Below are positions 58,402 through 64,000 of a stretch of DNA of 64,000 bases, piece by piece. The stretch's first letter is position 1, and each line of letters opens with the position of its first letter. A model generated the notes under the pieces. It saw only the letters and a list, made by a program, of their open reading frames with translations, had not been told where the DNA came from and made no database searches. Origin of the DNA: Intestinibacillus sp964580155 (lineage in GTDB: Bacteria > Bacillota > Clostridia > Oscillospirales > Butyricicoccaceae); contig CAZOJP010000002.1 of the NCBI GenBank assembly GCA_964580155.1, positions 1 to 64,000 of the forward strand, read 5' to 3'. A program made the translations under genes and the position numbers.

Positions 58402-59790
58402 ATGAAAGAAAGCAGAAGCAGCTTTGGCAGCCGCATGGGATTTGTGCTCGCGGCGGCAGGCTCTGCGGTTGGTCTGGGCAATCTGTGGCGGTTTCCGTAT
58501 CTCGCAGCAAAGTACGGCGGCGGCATTTTCCTGCTCGTCTATATTGTGCTTGCGGTCACGTTTGGCTTTGCCTTGATGCTCACCGAGATTGCAATCGGCC
58601 GAAAAACGCGCCTGTCGTGCATCGGTGCATATCGCGCGCTCGATAAGCGATTTGGGTTTCTCGGCTGGATAGCCGCGCTGGTTCCGGTCATTATCGTGCC
58701 GTATTATTGCGTCATAGGCGGCTGGGTGCTCAAGTATCTGGCGGAATTTGTCGCAGGGCGCGGCGCTTTGGTCGCGGCGGATGCAGACCAATATTTCGCC
58801 TCGTTCATCAGCGACGCGGGCAGCGGATTTTTCAGCACACCCACGCCGTGGTTCATTCTTTTCGCGCTCCTGACGATGGTTGTCGTGCTGGGCGGCGTGG
58901 AAAAGGGCATCGAAAAGGTGAGTAGCATCATGATGCCGATACTCGTCGTGCTGTCGATTGTGGTGGCGATTTTCTCGCTGACCATGCCGGGGGCGCTCGC
59001 GGGTCTGAAATACTATCTGATGCCGGACTTTAGCAAATTTTCCACCGCAACCGTGCTGGGTGCGATGGGGCAGATGTTTTATTCGATGTCGCTTGCAATG
59101 GGCATTATGATCACCTACGGCTCCTATATGCAAAAGGAAAACTTTATGGAGCGCTCGGTCGCTCAAATCGAAATTTTCGACACCGGCATTGCATTCATTG
59201 CGGGTTTGATGATTATTCCCGCAGTGGTTGCGTTCAACGGCGGCGATCCCACGCTCGCGCAGCAGAGCGCCGGCCCGGGACTGATGTTCGTGGTGCTGCC
59301 GCGCGTATTTGAGGCGATGCACTGGGGCGGCTTTATCGGCGCGGTATTCTTCCTGCTCGTGCTGTTTGCCGCACTGACCTCATCCATCTCGCTGATGGAG
59401 ACCGTGGTGTCAATCGTGCAGGACAAGCTGCACTGGAAGCGTGTGCCCGCGACGCTTGCGGTCACCGTGATTATTTTGGCGATGGGCATGCTGTCCTGCC
59501 TCGGCTATAGCGAAAGCTTCGCGGCGATTCAGCCGCTCGGCATGGCATTCCTCGACTTCTTTGACTTCATCTCCAACTCGGTCATGATGCCGATTGTCGC
59601 ATTCCTGACCTGTATCCTGATCGGTCATGTGGTGGGCACAAAGGTCATCGCAGACGAGGTCAAGGAGGAAAACGGCATCTTCCACCGCGAGGGACTGCAC
59701 CGCGTGATGATTCGCTGGGGGGCACCGGTTCTGCTGCTCGCGATCCTGGGCGGAGAGCTGCTTAAATTCTTCGGAATCATCAATATTTAA
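58402..59790 (+). CDS. Sodium-dependent transporter, NSS family
   Basis: 462 residues, about 12 membrane helices (LeuT fold). The first helix holds AAAGSAVGLGNLWRFPYLA, the conserved unwound segment that binds Na+ and substrate. Bacterial members take up amino acids or related amines; the substrate is not readable. GGAGGGGGAC precedes the ATG. Separate transcript from the uronate operon. Confidence 0.92.
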   Translation: MKESRSSFGSRMGFVLAAAGSAVGLGNLWRFPYLAAKYGGGIFLLVYIVLAVTFGFALMLTEIAIGRKTRLSCIGAYRALDKRFGFLGWIAALVPVIIVPYYCVIGGWVLKYLAEFVAGRGALVAADADQYFASFISDAGSGFFSTPTPWFILFALLTMVVVLGGVEKGIEKVSSIMMPILVVLSIVVAIFSLTMPGALAGLKYYLMPDFSKFSTATVLGAMGQMFYSMSLAMGIMITYGSYMQKENFMERSVAQIEIFDTGIAFIAGLMIIPAVVAFNGGDPTLAQQSAGPGLMFVVLPRVFEAMHWGGFIGAVFFLLVLFAALTSSISLMETVVSIVQDKLHWKRVPATLAVTVIILAMGMLSCLGYSESFAAIQPLGMAFLDFFDFISNSVMMPIVAFLTCILIGHVVGTKVIADEVKEENGIFHREGLHRVMIRWGAPVLLLAILGGELLKFFGIINI

Positions 59791-59792
59791 CA

Positions 59793-59835
59793 CAAAAAAA
59801 TCCGCTTCGCCCTGAAATAGCTTCGGGGCGAAACG
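59793..59835 (-). terminator. Terminator of the diguanylate cyclase gene
   Basis: A 14-position stem with one mismatch (59803-59816 with 59822-59835) followed on the minus strand by T7. Confidence 0.72.
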
Positions 59836-59867
59836 AAGAGCGCCGGAATGATCGATTTCGGCAACAC

Positions 59868-59903
59868 AAAGCCGGCACCGTTTTAAGCGGTGCCGGCTTT
59901 TGT
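59868..59903 (+). terminator. Terminator of the NSS symporter gene
   Basis: A 13-bp perfect stem (59868-59880 with 59888-59900), TTTTAAG loop, T-tail broken by one G. Confidence 0.8.
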
Positions 59904-59938
59904 TATATGCCTGCGGTCACACAGTGCCGCGCAGGGCG

Positions 59939-61714
59939 CTATTCAGATTCCGTGTTTTCGACAACCATGTTCCGTCCGTTGTTTTTAGCCTGATATAAAG
60001 CCTGGTCTGCCTTGCATATCAGCTGCTCGGACGATTCGCCGGAAGAAGGGGTCATATGCGCCACGCCAATGCTGATGGTGACCCTGCCGAAAGGGGAGTT
60101 TGCATGCTCGATCTGCAAGGACTCGACTCCGCGTCTGATGTCTTCCGCGAAAGCGACAAGATTTTTAGGCTGCGCGTCCTGAATCAGAACGATAAATTCT
60201 TCGCCGCCAAAGCGTGCGGCGAGATCCGTTGATCGCCGGGCCTTTCCGGCGATGAGGGTTCCGATTGCCCGGAGCGCATCATCGCCCGCCGGATGTCCGT
60301 AGGAATCGTTAAAATCCTTAAACAAATCAATGTCGATCATGAAGAGTCCGATGCACCAGCGGTAGCGCAATGCGGTGTTCCAAGCGTGCTGCAGGGTTGT
60401 ATCGAACTGCCTCCTGTTGGATATTCCGATGAGTCCGTCCGTAAAGGATAACCGCTTCAACTCTTCGTTGCGCTCCTCCAGCTCCTGCGTTCTGAGCGCG
60501 ACGGTTTCCTCCAGGGTGGTTACTGTCTGCGTGATGCGCAGCCCCATTTCATTAAAGGAGCGCGTTAACCGTCCGATCTCGTCCCTTCTTGCGTTGTCGG
60601 GGATGGAGGCCAGTTCCCCGTGCGCCAAAGCTTCCGCAGATGCACTGAGGGTGGTGATGGGTTTCACCACACGATTCGCTATATATGTTGTAAAAATAAC
60701 AGATAGTATAAGAGATAATATCATAATCATGACCGAATGCCGGATTGCATTGTTTACATCGCCGAAGAAGTCGTCCTCTGCCATTACGACGTAGATGTCC
60801 CAATCCAGCCCGTGTTCCTGATATTCCGAAAACCCGACATAGTATTCTTTCCCCCAAATCGAGAACTTGGGGAGCGCGCCTACCTGCTCATATGCGGGTA
60901 ACGAGGTTGCACTTTGAATGAGGGTACTGTTCACGTCTTGAATGGGGATGAGCTCGGAAGCCCCGTCGCGGATGCGATAAGCGGGCGAGTCCAATGTGGA
61001 GGCGACCAGCATGCCGGCGCCGTCCACGACGAACACCTCTCCCGAGTCGCCGATGGGCAGATCGCCCAGCGTTTCCCCCAGCCAGGATAATAAGTAGTTG
61101 ACACCGAGGACCCCTTCCAACTGGTGATCCTGATTATAGATCGGATAGCTGGCGGTGATTGTGGGTTCGTGAAACACAAAATGGCTGTACACGCTGCTGA
61201 AGACAGGCTCGCCTGCCTCTGCGGCCTCCGTATACCACGGGCGCGTGCGCGCGTCGAAATCAGGAAAACGCTCCTTTACTTCTACGCCTTGTCCGGTGCT
61301 GTCGATGCGATAATACCAGGAGGCGCCGCCTGTGGAGCTGTCGTTGCGCGCAACCTGAATTTCATCGTTTTTCGTGCGGCGTGCACCGTAAAAGGATCCG
61401 TCCGGCAGCCCGATAAACGTCATCGCCACATCGGGATAGAGCTTGACGTGACCGGAAAAATACCGTTCTCTTTTTGCGGGGGAGGAAAGATCCAGCATGC
61501 CGCACTCAAGATGGTTGTAGTGCATCTGGTTGAGCTGCATGGCCGACCCCAGCCGTTGGGACAGCTCGGTGTTGACTTGGCGCTGCATCTGCTCGTGCAG
61601 CTCGCGCAAAATCAAGTGGGAGCTGCGTATGCTGGCCCGTATAGGGATGAATCCGATAAAGACAATTGTGACAAATAACAGCAGCAATGAAGGGAGTATA
61701 AACCACTTCTTCAT
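59939..61714 (-). CDS. Membrane diguanylate cyclase (dCache-HAMP-GGDEF)
   Basis: 591 residues. Membrane helix 1 (about 5-27), extracytoplasmic double-Cache sensor (about 35-300), second membrane helix near 328-350, HAMP (about 350-405), short coiled coil, then GGDEF domain (about 425-585). The active site is GGEEF near 502-506; five residues before it is RSTD, the RxxD inhibitory site, so the enzyme should make c-di-GMP and be product-inhibited. GGAGGG precedes the ATG. It follows the HD-GYP gene on the same strand after 35 bp, likely one transcript. Confidence 0.93.
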   Translation of the reverse strand: MKKWFILPSLLLLFVTIVFIGFIPIRASIRSSHLILRELHEQMQRQVNTELSQRLGSAMQLNQMHYNHLECGMLDLSSPAKRERYFSGHVKLYPDVAMTFIGLPDGSFYGARRTKNDEIQVARNDSSTGGASWYYRIDSTGQGVEVKERFPDFDARTRPWYTEAAEAGEPVFSSVYSHFVFHEPTITASYPIYNQDHQLEGVLGVNYLLSWLGETLGDLPIGDSGEVFVVDGAGMLVASTLDSPAYRIRDGASELIPIQDVNSTLIQSATSLPAYEQVGALPKFSIWGKEYYVGFSEYQEHGLDWDIYVVMAEDDFFGDVNNAIRHSVMIMILSLILSVIFTTYIANRVVKPITTLSASAEALAHGELASIPDNARRDEIGRLTRSFNEMGLRITQTVTTLEETVALRTQELEERNEELKRLSFTDGLIGISNRRQFDTTLQHAWNTALRYRWCIGLFMIDIDLFKDFNDSYGHPAGDDALRAIGTLIAGKARRSTDLAARFGGEEFIVLIQDAQPKNLVAFAEDIRRGVESLQIEHANSPFGRVTISIGVAHMTPSSGESSEQLICKADQALYQAKNNGRNMVVENTESE

Positions 61715-61749
61715 AAAATATATCCCTCCTAAGCTTTTATTTTGCGGGG

Positions 61750-63867
61750 CTACGGTGTTGCGATGATGTCCAAAAAGAGGCGCGCGATATGCGGATCAAA
61801 TTGTGTGCCGATATTCCGCTCTATTTCCTTGATTGCAGCTTCCTTTGACAAGGCTTTGCGATAGATTCGATTTTCGGTCATCGCGTCATAAGAGTCTGCA
61901 ATGGTAAGGATTCGGGACAAAATCGGGGTTTTATCGCCGATCAAGCCCGCCGGATAGCCCGTTCCGTCCCAACGTTCATGGTGATGTAAAATATATTCGG
62001 CGATATGCTCCAGTTGCGGTGTGGACTTGGCGATGCGGTGCCCGATGGCGGGGTGCTGCTTCATAATTTCCCACTCGCTTGCGGTCAGCTTGTCCGGTTT
62101 GTTCAGAATATGATCTGCGATGCCAATCTTTCCGATGTCATGGAGCTTGGAAAGAAGCTGTAAATCGTCGAGCTCCTTTTGCGGCAGACCCAGCCGTTCT
62201 CCAATCATCTGAGAAATGCTGCATAGTCTGTTGCCGTGCGCCTCCGTTTCTTGGCTTTTCGCATATAAGGTCGCCATGATGGAGGACACGATTGCGGAAT
62301 GAGAGCTGCTCTGGTTGAGCAGCTTACGGCGGTTCAGGTATTTCTCTGTCTCCCGCGTCACCTCTTGTATGGTTTGATTGTTCGATACCTTTGTCGCATG
62401 GCCGATGGTGACGCTGATGGCATAGAGGGCTTTTTCGTTGGCTCTGTTATAGCTTTCCACTGCATTTTGAATGTCTGATTTGATCTGACTGGCAGAATGA
62501 CTGTCGGTGCACGGCATCAGGAGCATAAACTCACCGCCTCCGGCGTGTCCCAGCACATCATCGGGGCGCAAACAGCTCTGAAGCAGCCGCGCCGTTTGAA
62601 CAATCAGGCGATCTCCTTCTTCCTGGCCATAGGCATCGTTCACCATGCGCAATCCGTCAATGTCGCAAATGGAAAAGGAAAGCGGCCAGAAATCCGGCTG
62701 ATCCAAACGCTTCTTTTCTTGCTCGATATAGCTGCGGTTGTAAAGCCCGGTGAGGAAATCCAGATCCCGCAATCGGGCGATTTGAAAATCCTTCTTCTTT
62801 TGCTCGGAAATATCCAATACAACGCCCTCGAGCGCTTCCACCTCGCCTGCGTCATTGTAAATGCCCTCTCCCAGCTCCAGAACCCATTTACGTTCACCGG
62901 ATTTTGTGGTAATTTCGTATTCGCCGTGATATCGTTTGCGTTGTGCCAACGCCCGATTCCACTTATCGCGCACACGATTGCGGTATTCGGGGGAGATAAT
63001 TTCGCGATAAGAAATCTCTCGATCCGCGACAAGGCTTTCGGCCCGATACCCGGTCAACGTGCGGCAACCGTCCGAAGCAAATTCCATTGTCCAGTTTTCG
63101 TTGTTTCGGCAGCGATAAGCCACGCCGGGGATTTGGGAGAAAAACACCGACTTGCTGCGTTCGCTTTCCTGACGGGAGATTTCCGCCTCCTGATACCGCG
63201 CATTCTTCTGCAAGAGATGGAACAGCACAAAGACAAGCGCCGCCAGGCAGAGGACGATTATAATGTCCGGAATCATCTTTTTCCACAGACTTACTTTCCA
63301 TTCGGCTGCGGAATAACTCAGTCCGAGGACCGCAATGACGTTTTGACCGCCTGCATCATAGATTGGAACCAACACCCGAATCCAATTTCCGCAGGGAAGG
63401 GGAATGGGACTCGTCAGCAGGCTTTCCCCCGTTTCGAATGGCCGCAGGTTGACGGACGCGGTTTTCTCACAGCTGCGCTTTGTCGGGCGTGAGGTGCTCG
63501 AATCCGCGGCGGAGGAGTCCGCAACAACCGCGATATTCCCATCCTGCTGCTTGAGAATATAAGCGTAATAAACAGAATCGGTGGTTTCGACGAGTTGTGC
63601 AAGCGCCTGATCAACGAGCTGACCCTCCGCGGCTGCGGCCGGATCGCCTGAGACCAGTGCTTCTATATGCTCCACATGCAGGAGCGCCCGCACCGACCGT
63701 GCCAGCTGCGTAGCTTCCGATGTGGCCATCTGCTGATAGGTGTTCCAGGTGCAATTCAAATAGAAACCTGCCAATATAGCTACAATTAAAAATATACAGG
63801 CCATGTAGAGCGCGGTGCGCTTTTTCACGCGCTCTGCTATCAGGTTTTTGAGCTGTCTATATTCCAT
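61750..63867 (-). CDS. Membrane sensor with PAS, degenerate GGDEF and HD-GYP domains
   Basis: 705 residues. Membrane helix near 20-40, extracytoplasmic sensor (about 45-195), second helix near 200-220, PAS domain (about 235-360), GGDEF-like domain (about 370-520), HD-GYP domain (about 530-705). The cyclase motif reads GGGEF, so the catalytic acidic residue is lost, while RPDD five residues before keeps the RxxD c-di-GMP site. HDIGKIGI and HHERWDGTGYP show an intact HD-GYP phosphodiesterase. The GGDEF-like part may serve as an allosteric sensor. GGAG lies before the ATG. Confidence 0.92.
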   Translation of the reverse strand: MEYRQLKNLIAERVKKRTALYMACIFLIVAILAGFYLNCTWNTYQQMATSEATQLARSVRALLHVEHIEALVSGDPAAAAEGQLVDQALAQLVETTDSVYYAYILKQQDGNIAVVADSSAADSSTSRPTKRSCEKTASVNLRPFETGESLLTSPIPLPCGNWIRVLVPIYDAGGQNVIAVLGLSYSAAEWKVSLWKKMIPDIIIVLCLAALVFVLFHLLQKNARYQEAEISRQESERSKSVFFSQIPGVAYRCRNNENWTMEFASDGCRTLTGYRAESLVADREISYREIISPEYRNRVRDKWNRALAQRKRYHGEYEITTKSGERKWVLELGEGIYNDAGEVEALEGVVLDISEQKKKDFQIARLRDLDFLTGLYNRSYIEQEKKRLDQPDFWPLSFSICDIDGLRMVNDAYGQEEGDRLIVQTARLLQSCLRPDDVLGHAGGGEFMLLMPCTDSHSASQIKSDIQNAVESYNRANEKALYAISVTIGHATKVSNNQTIQEVTRETEKYLNRRKLLNQSSSHSAIVSSIMATLYAKSQETEAHGNRLCSISQMIGERLGLPQKELDDLQLLSKLHDIGKIGIADHILNKPDKLTASEWEIMKQHPAIGHRIAKSTPQLEHIAEYILHHHERWDGTGYPAGLIGDKTPILSRILTIADSYDAMTENRIYRKALSKEAAIKEIERNIGTQFDPHIARLFLDIIATP

Positions 63868-63907
63868 ATTTCGTTCTCCAAAACGAGGCTGCTGTCGTGG
63901 GCCATGG

Positions 63908-63925
63908 CTTCAATAATATTTGAAG
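63908..63925. promoter_or_regulatory. Inverted repeat upstream of the HD-GYP gene
   Basis: CTTCAA-TAATAT-TTGAAG, a perfect 6-6-6 inverted repeat 41 bp before the ATG. Possible operator; no convincing sigma-A promoter was seen in 63868-64000. Confidence 0.35.
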
Positions 63926-64000
63926 ACACGGGGGATAATCGCCCCAAAACCCGGAATTTGAAAACATGAAACCGTTTCGTTTGTAATTTTATGCGCGCTT

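Noticed and set aside
63961..63980. Third KdgR-type site (ATGAAAC-C-GTTTCGT) before the HD-GYP gene
   Set aside because: The spacing between half-sites is 1 bp instead of 3, and the gene has no link to uronate use.
1..64000. Mobile elements, prophage, toxin-antitoxin or defence genes
   Set aside because: No transposase, integrase, recombinase, long flanking repeats or known defence domains were seen; gene order is that of core clostridial blocks.

Overview
The window looks like chromosomal core sequence from a GC-rich, spore-forming Gram-positive of the class Clostridia, probably a gut Oscillospiraceae/Ruminococcaceae-type bacterium. Evidence for this: HPr kinase, GatCAB amidotransferase, the scpA-scpB and ylxM-ffh-rpsP-khpA-rimM-trmD gene orders, an L27 with a cleavable N-terminus next to Prp protease, an IspH-S1 fusion, and several sporulation genes (gerW/ytfJ, yunB, spoIIM, a dacF-like carboxypeptidase). 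I see no rRNA, tRNA, CRISPR array, phage gene or insertion sequence. Genus-level placement is inference.

Layout. 1-5.5 kb: hprK-glcK on the minus strand, rpmB, a large secreted amidase with InlB-type repeats, and two small conserved proteins. 5.5-7.9 kb: an accessory locus with a small Gly-Ser-Phe-Ala repeat protein translationally coupled to a putative glycosyltransferase, divergent from an FkbM-type methyltransferase. 8-13.5 kb: HIT protein, M50 protease, scpA-scpB-DUF2953-gerW, dacF-like, rluB. 13.6-19 kb: RpiR-type regulator, BaiN-type flavoprotein, cmk, plsC, ispH-S1. 19-25.8 kb: yunB, ligA-gatC-gatA-gatB, spoIIM. 26-30 kb: a complete polyamine operon speD-speA-speE-speB (arginine to agmatine to putrescine, plus decarboxylated SAM to spermidine) behind a GC-rich structured leader. 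30-38.4 kb (minus): folD, lgt, an M16 peptidase pair, trmD, rimM, khpA, rpsP, ffh, ylxM. 38.5-43.2 kb: AI-2E-type permease, yitT-type protein, rplU-prp-rpmA-obg.

43.2-58.2 kb is a uronate-use region. An IclR-type regulator is divergent from eda-kdgK, with two GAAAC-N3-GTTTC palindromes between them. A GntR/FCD regulator lies between a minus-strand ABC ATPase and a plus-strand operon coding for a sugar-binding lipoprotein, two permeases, UxuA, UxuB, an intracellular GH28 enzyme and UxaC. Together these give glucuronate to fructuronate to mannonate to KDG to KDPG to pyruvate plus glyceraldehyde-3-phosphate. The two transporter promoters share a GntR-type palindrome and an identical 16-bp element.

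58.4-64 kb: an NSS-family sodium symporter and two membrane c-di-GMP proteins. One is an active-looking GGDEF cyclase with an I-site. The other is an HD-GYP phosphodiesterase with a degenerate GGDEF that keeps the I-site.

Most of the window is ordinary core genome. The parts most worth a second look are the GSFA-repeat/glycosyltransferase locus, the regulatory wiring of the uronate genes with an atypical GH28, the internal promoter and ribosome-binding site inside ispH-S1, and the speD leader.
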